Source: Phoronis australis (taxonomy: Eukaryota > Phoronida > Phoronidae). Taken from it: a stretch of 64,000 nucleotides of DNA. A model generated the notes under the pieces. That model did not search any database and had not been told where the DNA came from. It saw only the letters and a program-made list of their open reading frames with translations. Positions 1 to 11,400 of the stretch are shown here, piece after piece. The position numbers and the translations under genes were made by a program. The stretch is taken from NCBI GenBank assembly GCA_002633005.1, contig NMRA01000776.1, forward strand, positions 54,817 through 118,816, in the 5' to 3' direction. Position 1 is the stretch's first letter, and the number at the start of each line of letters is the position of its first letter.

Positions 1-260
1 AATTTCATGAAAATCCGTTCAGGACTTTTGAAGATACAAAGGTAAGCGTAAAAAACTAAAATTGCCACTAGGGGGCACACCGGTAGTCGGATCCGTCTGA
101 AAGTTCGCACATGCCGTCCCATTCATGAATGGAACATATGTGCCAAATTTCATGAACGTATGTCAAAGGGTTTTGGAGATAGAGCAGCAGACGCCGGACG
201 GACGCCGCCCGGACGGACGGACGGACAGAGATTACGGCATAATGCGTCCACATATAAATA
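1..260. repeat. Dispersed repeat family A, copy 1
   Basis: The stretch has an AAAATTGCCACTAGGGG core, preceded by AATTTCATGAAAATCC and followed by a GGACGGACGGACGGACAG run near 210-230. The same core, in the same order and on the same strand, recurs near 9400-9570 and 27000-27120. Short ORFs across it look incidental. It is an interspersed repeat of unknown class. Confidence 0.7.
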
Positions 261-1389
261 TGTGGGCGCATAAAAATGTCTCTTTAATATCCGTTTCTTT
301 AGAATTTTATTGTCCAATTTCTGCGGTCAAAAACTGAACTAATCCACCAACGCCTATATTTTGCTTAGTGCTGCTTTTCAAAGGTTCAAACTGACCGAGT
401 CCCATCAATCCTGAGCTACGGTACCAAGGATTCAAATTGGATACGGTAGTATGGTGACCCTTGTACACGTCTGCTAGCAAGAATCTGCGAAAAAAGAGTT
501 TGTTTTAGAGGTACAACTAAGGTATCCCTTCAGGCCATTATGTGGAAAAGTGGTCAAATGAGCACAATTCTCAAAAAAAAGGGAAAAGGGTGAAATGGGG
601 CGCCTCGATTGTTCCTTCATGTTATGTCAAGAAAACTTTAGTGGGAATCTCGCGGTCCAACAAAATTCAGAATCGATGATGCTGTTCATTCATTAGCAAC
701 AGGTATGTCCTGTAATCTTGCGTTGAGCAAACATGGCAGTGACAACCAGGAATACTTGCAAACAGAAATTCGAGGAAATGCGGTGGGGGGGCACATTCAT
801 ATATCTTTGGAATGAAAACAATAAGAAGAATCAAACAATAATAACAACACCATGTGTGTAGGCCAATGTTGTCATATTATATGACTGTACGTGGATATCA
901 TGGTACACGTCCATCATGTACAAATCCATCACACTCACTCTGAACTGCTTGATGATTTTTCCATAAGTTATTATAAAAAGAGATCACATAAAAATAATAA
1001 ATTTTTTTACAATTCTCAAAAAATAAAGCAAAAAAGAATTTTCAAAAATTATACTTAGTACGTCCGTCACCCCTTAATTAAAAGACAATTTTGCCTGTCA
1101 AGCACCGTTGATGCATACATTAAACAAAAAATGGTGTGTAAATTATTTGCCTATAGTAGATTGAAACTATTCAATAGTAGCGAGGATAGCGTTCTTCAGC
1201 GAATCGCTTCGCGTATCTGTCACCGTGTTAAATTCGCTCACTACAATCGGCAAAAAAATAACTCAAATATGTAATAAATGTGAATAAAAATTATTGCAAA
1301 GTATGAAAGAATATATTGTTTTACTTATATCTGATAATCTTTTTTGTTGCAAAATTCGTTTAATAACACTTTGCACGAGTTTTTTGCAG
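261..1389. other. No gene seen
   Basis: AT-rich sequence with poly-A and poly-T runs. I see no open frame with splice sites, no RNA gene and no clear repeat on either strand. Confidence 0.5.
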
Positions 1390-1532
1390 GGACGTGACCG
1401 ATTTTTCAGACCAAATTGGCAGCCGGAAAAAATGACTGCTATTTGGTTTTCAACCCAGGAGAAGACTAAACTCGCGAATTTTTACGTGACACTTCGTGAA
1501 AGAACAAAAAGGAGCCTTGCGAACACGATTAT
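1390..1532 (+). CDS. Candidate internal coding exon, product unknown
   Basis: A T-rich tract ending in TTTTTTGCAG precedes an open frame of 47 codons, followed by a strong donor GTAAGTAG. The peptide starts GRDRFFRPNWQPEK and ends RTKRSLANTI. It is basic and has no motif I recognise. The next possible exon downstream (2211-2267) does not continue the frame, so no gene model can be built. It could be a chance open stretch. Confidence 0.25.
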
Positions 1533-3217
1533 GTAAGTAGTTTTCACTTTCCTGCACTTAAAAAGTTGAAAAAGTCACCTGTTCCCGCAACCTTCAACTT
1601 CGATCTGAATTTATTGGTATATAGCATAATTTGCGAATGTAATGAACTGTATTCCGCACTAAAGGGTTCATTAATGAACTATTTCAAACACTTGTTCTAA
1701 ACGAACATTTCGTCAATTTCTGACAATCGGGCGAATTTCTGACTCACTTCGTAGTTCCGAGTACTGCCGCTAGGGGTGGTCCTGTGAATCGCGTTGAATG
1801 TTTGGTTTACAATACTGAAGCACTTCAACTTTTCCTGATGAAAACTCAATGTAAAAGAGAACTAAACAGTCATTTCTCGTAGTGAGAACAATGATTCTTA
1901 TATTTAATTTTTTTTTCTATTTTGCTTCACATTTTTGTTGGTCAAGCCACTGATAGACTTGGGTTGGCTTGCTGCCAGAGAGGTTCACACCCATCTTGGT
2001 TCTTGCCTTGTTGGTCATGACATTTTATTCAGAATATGGCAAGATAGAAAATGAAAATGTTTTAATTTTAGAATAAACAAATATTACAAATGTACAGTTC
2101 TACTGCAGTCCCGTGTTTCCAAGACTTTGTGGTCCACTACTTTGAAACATATACATGCTTTCGATAAACTTTTTTTCTGACCACAGGCCAGTATATATAG
2201 TTTTTAACAGAACAATTGAGGTTTGCCAAGATTGTTCATAAATCTCACCCTGATCGTTATCCTCCAGGTAGGCTTTGTTGGAATTTGCTGTGGACCAAAC
2301 CAGTTGTTATTTTCTTCATTATTTTTGTTCTTATAATTTCACTCCTATTTATCAGTTTCTATCATCATCATGTCTCACATTTCTTTCTCAACAGACTCTG
2401 CTTCTAGCTCTTGGTCCAGATCCTTCTACTTTCCTGCTTCTACTGATTCTACTTGCATTTTATCAGTTATTCAGTTGGACATAACGATCTCTTGGACACA
2501 CGGTCAAAGCCTCCTTCATTTGGCTCTCCCCTCCACCTATCGGACGGTACTTTTCAGCTCCTGATGCTGTTGAAGAGTCCGCGAAGAAGTACCATATGCC
2601 AACACCACCTCTTAAGTCACGGACAGACAAATACTGACAAGACCTATCTAGCTATTTCTTTTTTCTTTTCACAACCTTGTAGTTTAATAGTATTATGTCA
2701 CCTTTTGTTAAATGTGCATAATTTCCAAGTAGAGTAACATTTTCGCATAACACTGTTCAAATAATTATGAATCATAGTATTCTTTCAGGTCCTCGGATAT
2801 CTGTCTTGGTTTAATATCCATTAATTTACGATGAAGATGAGGCTATCTACTCCTTTCGGCTGATTGATGACTTTGGTCAAAGGGACTTTGAAGTGCTGGA
2901 ATAACTCAGTGTTGTATATAGATACTCTAATGACTTATGACAGTCAGAAAGGGTTTGGTCCCCCCTTCCTTAAGGACGCCACAAGTCTGTGTAAGGAACT
3001 CCACTGAGCGTCTGTTTACTGGAAGGTACTCCACTGTCAATTGTCACTGAAAGGGTATTGCCCCTCCTTCCTTGAGGATGCCTTGAGAACTTTATTTATC
3101 TGTCCATCATAAATTCTTTTTTGTGCTCATAAAACTTGAGACAATTTTAGGATTATGAATATTGCAGTTGTTGGTTTTATAGCATGAACATTCATGACAG
3201 GGTCTTCATTTTATTAC
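1533..3217. other. No gene seen; short degenerate tandem repeat
   Basis: Mostly AT-rich DNA. Around 2950-3090 two diverged units share CCCTCCTTCCTTGAGGA-like and GGAACTCCACTG-like words, so a small tandem duplication is present. An exon-like segment at 2211-2267 has splice-like borders but no supported frame. Confidence 0.4.
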
Positions 3218-3659
3218 ATTGTTGTGGAAAGTTTATGTAAAAGTTTTATTTATTATATGTCTTTCAGAAGCTTGTATTAAAATGTTCTATTTATAATACT
3301 TGTTATCAATACATTTTTGAAATGATGTTTGTTTATCTTTGATTTTTATTTAATGTAAATGATTTTGACAAAGTTAAGCCGGTTGCAAACAGCATGATTG
3401 TTAAAAACAATATCACAAATAATATCAATAATTTGCTNATTGTTGTGGAAAGTTTATGTAAAAGTTTTATTTATTATATGTCTTTCAGAAGCTTGTATTA
3501 AAATGTTCTATTTATAATACTTGTTATCAATACATTTTTTGAAATGATGTTTGTTTATCTTTGATTTTTATTTAATGTAAATTATTTTGACAAAGTTAAG
3601 CCGGTTGCAAACAGCATGATTGTTAAAAACAATATCACAAATAATATCAATAATTTGCT
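3218..3659. repeat. Direct duplication of 220 bp across an N
   Basis: Positions 3218-3437 and 3439-3659 are near identical; I count one base change and one extra T. A single N at 3438 separates them. No gene is involved. This is best read as the same locus written twice at a contig join. Confidence 0.9.
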
Positions 3660-4102
3660 CAATCAATCATCAAGTTTCAACTTTCCTGATGAAAAATCTT
3701 TAAAATGATACCTTATTTGTTTTTTTCCTGGAGTAAGTGTTATTTTATGAAAATTCGAAATCGCAAAATTGTGCGTTTAAGTGACTTCTCATCGGCTGTG
3801 TTGACTATAAGGTCAATATCTTCGCACAGGAACGTCTAATAGAAATGGTTTTTTTGATAAATTATTCATCATAAAAAGTTCTTTAAAATGATGTATTACG
3901 TGTCTATTTACGTTTCTTAGTTTTGAAATAATAATATTTTGAACTCGCAGATTCGAATTGACAGAATTTTTACCAAAAAGTTTGACACGAAAATGACATT
4001 TTCTCCGGAACCATAACATAAGTCCAATTTAAAAAATTTTACTATCGTTATTTTAGTCTCGAAAAGAGCTTTCTAATGATGTATATTACATGCACATTTT
4101 CT
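3660..4102. other. No gene seen
   Basis: AT-rich spacer between the first two duplicated blocks. No supported ORF or repeat is visible. Confidence 0.4.
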
Positions 4103-4458
4103 AAAATTTTTGAAAAATGCTGTTCTCCCTATCAATAGTCTATTGATTTAGGGCTACGTGCGTTCGCAATCTGAATTAAGAGACTGGCGGCAAAACGCCG
4201 AGCCATTTATTTTCGATTACTACAAGATTGTTTTGATTCTACGTGCTACGAAACACAATGCAAACTAAGAGTTCACTTGTTTGGTGGTTACAAAGTGAAC
4301 TGTTCCCTGACGACTGAGCACATAGGCCATCACTGCAACTGGAGTGAAAACTGTGGTGCTACGAATACGTGATGTTTATGTGTTACGAATGGGGCCACTG
4401 GCTCTCAACAACAGTTTGATTGAACTTAGAAAAACAAGACCAAAAACGTTCCAATTAC

Positions 4459-4525
4459 CTTCTTTTGCAGCGCATTCGCTGCATTCTATCGTGGCTTCAA
4501 TGTTCTCGCACTGCTCGCACAACAT
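4459..4525 (-). CDS. Candidate first exon with B-box-like zinc motif (copy 1)
   Basis: On the minus strand an ATG opens 22 codons beginning MLCEQCENIEATIECSEC and ending in a GTAATTGG donor. The spacing CxxC-x8-CxxC resembles the first half of a B-box or other zinc-binding finger. The frame also stays open upstream of the ATG for several codons back to a TAA. The duplicate block has the same exon (6238-6304) with an identical peptide. No downstream exon was found before the window edge, so the product is unknown. Confidence 0.3.
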
Positions 4526-4837
4526 TTTGGGGAACTTCTGGTTTTCCACCAACACGTGTGATAGTTAAATTGTTGTTTTCTTCAGACACTGAGCGGCGCT
4601 GAATAAGTTGTATTTCCCGGCATTCCCAAAGTCCCGTATGTCTGTAAACTGAGTAGCCGACTTGTGCAAAATCACTGAGAGCTAATTTACTATAATCCAA
4701 AACGACTGTGGGTTACATTCAGTGCACAGGGAGCCAGTACTTGAATGTCTCGTCTACTGTTGTCAAAAAATGACTGAGAAAAATAATATTTTACATTTTT
4801 TCGATTTGTCAATGAAGATCGAGTCATCGAACGCGCT

Positions 4838-4921
4838 CTCGCTGGTTCCCTGCGTGCCGCTAGATGGGGCGGTAGCCGTGGGCTAAGCACGCAATCTAGC
4901 GGCACGCAGGGAACCAGCGAG
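4838..4921. mobile_element. 84 bp foldback element with target duplication
   Basis: Two perfect 28 bp inverted arms (4838-4865 and 4894-4921, starting CTCGCTGGTTCCCTGC) flank a 28 bp loop. A 10 bp direct repeat, CGAACGCGCT, borders it at 4828-4837 and 4922-4931. The paired copy lacks the element and has one similar site, CGAACGCCCT, near 6611. This is the signature of a recent non-autonomous insertion. A 10 bp target duplication is unusual, so the transposase class is open. Confidence 0.75.
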
Positions 4922-5322
4922 CGAACGCGCTGAGACTAAACTTCCCGACCCGCCCGCCAAAGACAATCTCACAATGTCTAGTACCAGTGTAATTCACTTT
5001 CTCCTGTAATGAAATTCCCAGAAAAAACCCCCGCAAAATTCACGATTTTTGAAAAGCGCGACTTGAGTAGGGAATCACAAGTCTCCATCCCCGGACGTTA
5101 TGAGTCACGCGGCAAAAAGTGCGCTGTCATGCGACGTTCACCGACCGTGACAGCTTGAACTCTCGATTCGGATGTTTAGTGGTGACGGCCCACTGACGCA
5201 GCGTCACCTATACTGAAACGTGGTAGCATTGCAAAAGCGTAAGTGATGACGTGTTATGGTATAGTTGACGCAAGTGGACCCGGAAATAAGAATAGACATG
5301 CCATCACGACTCTGTCCAAAAA

Positions 5323-5339
5323 GACGTCATAATGACGTC
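5323..5339. promoter_or_regulatory. Perfect dyad of two CRE-like sites
   Basis: GACGTCAT and ATGACGTC flank a central A, giving a 17-base perfect palindrome that contains TGACGTCA, the CREB/ATF consensus. It lies about 800 bp upstream of the minus-strand zinc-motif exon. In the paired copy (6988-7010) the half sites are pushed apart by an inserted AGGCCT and the second is changed to ATGACGTA. Regulatory function is inferred from the motif only. Confidence 0.35.
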
Positions 5340-5566
5340 ATGCTAAGTATTCCTGGTGTTTTGCTTCAGTTACATCAAAAGTCAAAGGTCACACCTTACA
5401 TATAAGGGAAATGTACTACGTCCATCTTTTGCTTTACCAAATGAGGAGACGTGCTTTAAGTTATGGTCAGTGAGAGACTTCACACTGTGGATAGCCGTTG
5501 AGATTTGAAACTAAAAAGAAACTGCTTTAATGTCAACAGACATTCAAACTCTTTACGAGCGAGCCC

Positions 5567-5655
5567 TAAAAATAACATGTGAGCAGGTTGAATTTTGTTT
5601 CAGTCTGGCTGACATAACTGACTGTGCAATTTTAACCTGCCCACATGTTATTTTA
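5567..5655. repeat. Hairpin with 22 bp arms, one arm absent in paired copy
   Basis: The arm at 5567-5589 (TAAAAATAACATGTGAGCAG...) is nearly complementary to the one at 5634-5655 (AACCTGCCCACATGTTATTT...). In the duplicate block (near 7250-7325) the first arm is present, but the second arm and its flank, about 35 bases, are missing. Confidence 0.7.
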
Positions 5656-6237
5656 GAGTTTAAAAACTCTGTAGACTAAATGTTGTCGAAACTTACAGGG
5701 GAGGTACATCATGAGGCGGCGGGAGCGAGCACGCTTTGAATCTCACTATATTCACGAACAACTGAAGCTGCTTTGGTTATAAAGCTTACTCCTATTCCAG
5801 GCTGAAACTTTCGCTTTTTAAATGTTAATGAAACATGTTTTTAATTTTGCTGACAAATGTACATGTAGCTAAAGTTCTACTTANAAAATTTTTGAAAAAT
5901 GCTGTTCTCCCTATCAATAGTCTATTGATTTAGGGCTACGTGCGTTCGCAATCTGAATTAAAGAGACTGGCGGCAAAACGCCGAGCCATTTATTTTCGAT
6001 TACTACAAGATTGTTTTGATTCTAAGCGCTACGAAACACAATGCAAAATAAGAGTTCACTTGTTTGGTGGTTACGAAGTGAACTCATTCCCTGACGACTA
6101 AACACATAGGCCATCACTGCAACTGGAGTGAAAACTGTGGTGCTAACGAAAACGTGATGTGTTACGAATGGGGCCACTGGCTCTCAACAACAGTTTGATT
6201 GAACTTTGAAAAACAAGACCAAAAACGTTCCAATTAC

Positions 6238-6304
6238 CTTCTTTTGCAGCGCATTCGCTGCATTCTATCGTGGCTTCAATGTTCTCGCACTGCTCGCACA
6301 ACAT
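6238..6304 (-). CDS. Candidate first exon with B-box-like zinc motif (copy 2)
   Basis: Second copy of the 22-codon zinc-motif exon, inside the duplicated block. The coding part matches copy 1, and the in-frame sequence upstream differs by one Leu/Pro change. The donor GTAATTGG is conserved. That the frame is preserved while the flanks carry many indels is weak evidence for coding function. If the block is a haplotype duplicate, only one copy is real. Confidence 0.3.
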
Positions 6305-7539
6305 TTTGAGGAACTTCTGGTTTTCCACCAACACGTGTGATAGTTAAATTGATGTTTTCTTCAGACACTGAGCGGCGCTGAATAAGTTGTATTTCCCGGC
6401 ATTCCCAAAGTCCCGTATGTCTGTAAACTGCGGAGTAGCTGACTTGTGCAAAATCAGAGCTAATTTACTATAATCCAAAACGACTGTGGGTTACATTCAG
6501 TGCACAGGGAGCCAGTACTTGAACGTCTCGTCTACTGTTGTCAAAAAATGACAGAGAAAAATAGTATTTTACATTTTTTCGATTTTTCAGTGAAGATCGA
6601 GTCATCATGCCGAACGCCCTGAGACTAAACTTCCCGACCCGCCTGGCTAAAGACAAGTACAATCTCACAATGTCTAGTACAGTGTAATTCACTTTCTCCT
6701 TAATGAAATTCCCAGAAAAAAACCCGCAAAATTCACGATTTTTGAAAAGCGCGAGTAGGGAATCACAAGTCTCCATCCCCGTTATGATCACGCGGCAAAA
6801 AGTGCGCTCATGCGGCGTTCACAGCTTGAACTCTCGGTTCGGATGTTTAGTGGTGACGGCCCACTGACGCAGCGTCACCTATACTGAAACGTGGTAGCAT
6901 TGCAAAAGCGTAAGTGATGACGTGTTATGGTATAGCTGACGCAAGTGGACCCGGAAATAGAGACATGCCATCATGACTGTCCAAAAAGACGTCATAGGCC
7001 TAATGACGTAATGCTAAGTATTCCTGATGTTTTGCTTACATCAAAAGTCAAAGGTCACACCTTACATATAAGGGAAATGTACTTCGTCCATCTTTTGCTT
7101 TACCAAATGAGGAGACGTGCTTTAATTGTGGGAGACTTCACACTGTGGATAGCAGTTAGTTTTTTTTCAAGTTGAGATTTGAAACTAAAAAGAAACTCAG
7201 TGCTTTGACTGGATGTCAACAGACATTCAAACTCTTTACGAGCGAGCCCTAAAAATAACATGTGAGCAGGTTGAATTTTGTTTCAGTCTAGCAGACATAA
7301 CTGACTGTGCAATTAAACTCTGTAGACTAAAAGTTGTCGAAACTTAGGGGAGGTACATCATCAGGCGGCGGGAGCGAGCACGCTTGAATCTCATAGTATT
7401 CATGAACAACTGAAGCTGCTTTGGTTATAAAGCTTACTCCTATTCCAGGCTGAAACTTTCGCTTTTTAAATGTTAATGAAACATGTTTTTAATTTTGATC
7501 ACAAATGTACACCTGTACATGTAGCTAAAGTTCTACTTA

Positions 7540-8498
7540 TATGGCCGAAAGGAAGTACTGGTTATAGGCATAATGGAGGGGGGGGGACCAATTTACGGCT
7601 GGCAAATCGACGTGATGACGTCGTTTTGATGTTATAGGGGGGCTAACTGAAGATTTTCAATATGACCATACATTTTGATTGCGTCCATTTTCATCAGACT
7701 AAACGTGTCCCACGTTATCCCATACTCAGGTTAGATGTGATCTCAGGGTTTGCAAAGAACACGATGGGGATATTAATATAATTTTATTTAAATTATCAAT
7801 AACATTCAACAATTAAATGATTACTTAAATGGTTTATGTATAAATTCTCAAGACAGTGGTTACAGCGTATATAGCTTAAATGCAATTTAATAAAATTATC
7901 ATTGTATTAGTACACCATTTTGATAAGGCAAATGACATGATATTCTATCAGTGCCATTAGGGCAATAAAAGACTACTATTCTAGCCTTGCTGCTAACTCA
8001 TACACTGCCAAACAGGGAAGTGGCTTCAGTGGAGTGACTTGTATCCAGGACAGAGCTAACGTCACGTGATAATCAAATGCATTACACCTAACAATGGTAA
8101 ATATTTTTTTTTTGTTCCCGGACTTACTGTACTTTTTAGTATGCCTGGGCATGGATGACATGCTATAAGAACTGTGCAGCACAGTGTTTCAATGTAAACT
8201 GAAACCGATGGGTATAGGAGAGGGGGGGGTGGAGGATGGGAGGGGTCAGCAATACTACAGTCGGCATAGAAAATTCTACCTTTAAGTTATAAAGTGCATA
8301 TAATGGCAAGGGAACTTTCAAACCATAAACACGGCAAGAGACGAATCAGTTTTGGTATCAATGCAAGTCAATTGACAGATTTTTGACATAATTTTATGAC
8401 AACAAGAAACATCTCTTTCGACATAGAACAATGAGATATCAAACTTGCAGTACTTTCATATTTCAGTAGTAAAAGAACAAATATTGCGCAGATATCAT
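7540..8498 (-). other. Probable 3' UTR of HSD17B4 and intergenic DNA
   Basis: This follows the HSD17B4 stop codon on the minus strand. No other supported gene is seen. G-rich runs occur near 7575 and 8220. A minus-strand AATAAA at 7783-7788 would give a 3' UTR of about 0.7 kb. Confidence 0.4.
7783..7788 (-). terminator. Possible polyadenylation signal for HSD17B4
   Basis: Minus-strand AATAAA about 710 bases after the HSD17B4 stop codon. In AT-rich DNA this hexamer is common, so it is only a candidate. Confidence 0.3.
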
Positions 8499-11400
8499 CT
8501 AAAGTTTTGCTTGCTGTTGAAATAGAACAGACAACTTCTGACTCAGCATGATGTTTCCTTTTACCTTCAGCTTGCCCTTCATAAAGGCCTACAAAGAAAC
8601 ATAGAGCAAACAGTAAGCACACAACAGACACACATGTTGTCAGCACAGCCTCAAGAACAGGTGAGGGACATGACGGATAACCACTAGCTGTGAAGTTCAT
8701 TACATTCCATCACTCATCCCCAAGTGATTGTTAGCCTACCAAGGATTTCCTTATCAGATTTTTCACTGGAAACACAAACTAAAACTAGTCTGAGCGAACG
8801 GGTTCATTCATGCACTGATTGCATTTTGTTGGCTAAACTGAGAAACATAATAACAACTTCCAGCTCACTTGTTGAAAATAAGGATTTATGTGGCTTGATG
8901 TGTTTCAAATTTACACCTTTCTTAATTTGATTATGAGTTGGTAGGAATAATTAACTTTTATTAATAAATTCATACCAGCACGTTGTCTCACAATTACAAC
9001 TTAGTGTCTAATGAAATGCTAAAAGCTTTATTTGAATGTACAAGGCAAATAATCAGTGCATTATTTTAAGATATTTTGTGTCAGTGTTATAATATTTTGC
9101 TACACTATTTGGTAGTAAGAAGTAGTCAATTGTTGTATTTGTTTTAATTTTAGTCAATCGTTTGAAGATTCACGTCAGTTGTGCTCCTGTGAGCAGGAAC
9201 ACATCTTGGCAGATACAGATTCTGAACTGAAGCAAACGACAAAAACAGAGTAAAAAATAATAAAAATGGCCAACTACTTGGTGCAGAATACATCAAATTC
9301 ATCACAAAAAGTATAGCTGCTGATGTCTTCATAGTAAAAATTTGCCAATTTTGTGTATGTGAAAAGCAACAAGGAACTCTGAAGTTGAGGCAAGCATAAA
9401 AAAATAAAATTGCCACAAGGAAGCACAACTGTAGTTGGATTGTTCTGTAACTGGCCGTCAACTGTTGCCATCTCCATAGGAACACATCTGCTAAATTTCA
9501 CACTCTTGCAAAATGTAAAGGAGAAACAACCGAGGACACAAAAAAATAAAATTGCCACGGGGGGAAGGGCAGAGTAGTTGTCATCACATCTGAAAATAAA
9601 CGTCATCCTCGGTCATCTGATCAAGAATACATCTCCAGAGTTTAATAAAGATCCTTCAACCAGTTTGGTGGATGGAGAGGATGATGTCAAAAACACACAG
9701 TAAATTTTTTAAATGGCCACCGAGTGGCGCAGAATATGTCAGATCTGCCCGAAAGTGAGAAGGCGCCATCTTCTTCTTAAAAGAAAGCTGTTTGCAAATC
9801 ATGATACTATGAAGTCACTGTAATTTGAATTTTAAAATTCAATTACTAAGTATCTCAACGCATGCCTACCTGCTGTGGATTGAGCTTGCCAGTAACCATT
9901 GCGATCAAATCCTCATCTGAGAGAGTGAGTTGACACCCTGCCTTTCCTTGTTTAGGGTCTCCCCGGTAGATGGCACCACTGCTGTTTTTCAAGTCCACAG
10001 CTAGGCATAAAGATGAGCATTACAAACAGACCATTAGTTACAGAATACTCATGTGTCTCAATGATACCAGCTTTGAGTTTGTACTAAGAAAACAATTGTT
10101 AAGGATGTCTCTTACAGGTCAAAACAAATACGACAACATACCTATAAATTCATTGCAAATGATGCCTTCGATAATGTTTGTCACAAATAATGTTTTCAAC
10201 ATAATAAGTGAACAACAAGACATTAGGAAGTTGTGAACTGCAACAGAGGGTTAGAGTGACATTTTTTCTGCACGTACCTTCGCAGCGTATTAATAAGGCA
10301 ACAAGAATCAGCATACTGCTTGTGCGTAGTGCGTACCTGGTGGCTAAGGTGAAGGCAAGACTAACTTTTGGAGTATATGAAAGTGGTTGTCCCTCAATAC
10401 TTCATCAAAGAAAATATTTTCTGACTGCTTAAAATCTGCTGTATAAACCGCTGGGTGAAACAATGAGGTACTTACTCCACCTAGCAGCCTCCTCCCCATC
10501 TTTAGTGACAATCCATAAATAGACGGCGCCAACTTTTTTGACAAGGTCTGTGGACAACTTCTCTTCCATTCCCTTGAAGACGGCGTCGCTGGCCAACGGA
10601 GCTGCTCCCTGATGGCAATGAAGGGAAACTGAAGTTACTTGACATTTACACAGAACATTTTTATCGCACATTATAGAGGTGAAGGTCACATATAAATCTG
10701 GAAGCTTTAGAACCCTGAAGACAGAGTTCTGCCTTAAATTAAATCATTTTAAGTCTTGGATTTAGTGACTACTGATCAAACTCAGCATTTATAATCTAAG
10801 CTTATGATAGCAATGAGTGACACAAGGAAGACAATCGATTAGCCACAGATTCCTTCTCCATTCAGCTTAGGATAACTCTGTCTAACACAGCAGTGTTAAG
10901 CATCAAACATGCATTTGACAACAGTTGGTATATTTCCCACCTCTGAGACCTGCGTTTATTCAAAATGAACTGCCTGTAAATATAAAGGTCGAACCACTTT
11001 GAGGGGCAGTGACGTACTGAAAAAAGTGGAGGGCCATAGCCCCCCCCCCAGCCTCCTATGGTGTTCCGCCCATGATACAGTAACCAACAACCACCAGCGG
11101 GGGCAGTGCTCCAACATTTCCAAAGTACAAATCACTCTACGAGGTAAAAAACACAAGTCATATAGCTGGTAACGTTTACTAATAAAATGAGTTTAAGTGT
11201 TAATATTAAAAACATTCTACAAATTTGCTAAATGGAACATCGCATGTCAACAAATTTTTGGTACACTAAACTTTTAACCTAATACTCATACCAAATAAAG
11301 CCACATCACATTTAACAAAATTTAGGTCATTATAATGTTAGCTTGTACATTAAAACCCCTAAACAACAGCATTTACCCGACCCAGACTTACACTAAAATT

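Larger units (their letters stand above)
4103..7539. repeat. Duplicated block of about 1.7 kb across an N
   Basis: Copy 1 is 4103-5883 and copy 2 is 5885-7539, with a single N at 5884. The copies are collinear from AAAATTTTTGAAAAATGC at the left to GCTAAAGTTCTACTTA at the right. They differ by many substitutions and short indels, and by three larger events: an 84 bp foldback insertion, a roughly 35 bp inverted segment, and altered CRE spacing. Divergence is higher than at the other N joins. Strongly diverged haplotypes or a real tandem duplication are both possible. Confidence 0.85.

Noticed and set aside
2211-2267. Exon-like segment as continuation of 1390-1532
   Set aside because: Splice phases do not agree; joining gives a stop after ten codons.
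8368-8700. 110-codon hydrophobic minus-strand ORF resembling a membrane protein
   Set aside because: It overlaps the last HSD17B4 exon in another frame. The true frame ends in AKL and is conserved.
9150-9606. Two overlapping 110-codon minus-strand ORFs with membrane-like segments
   Set aside because: They lie wholly in repeat family A inside an HSD17B4 intron.
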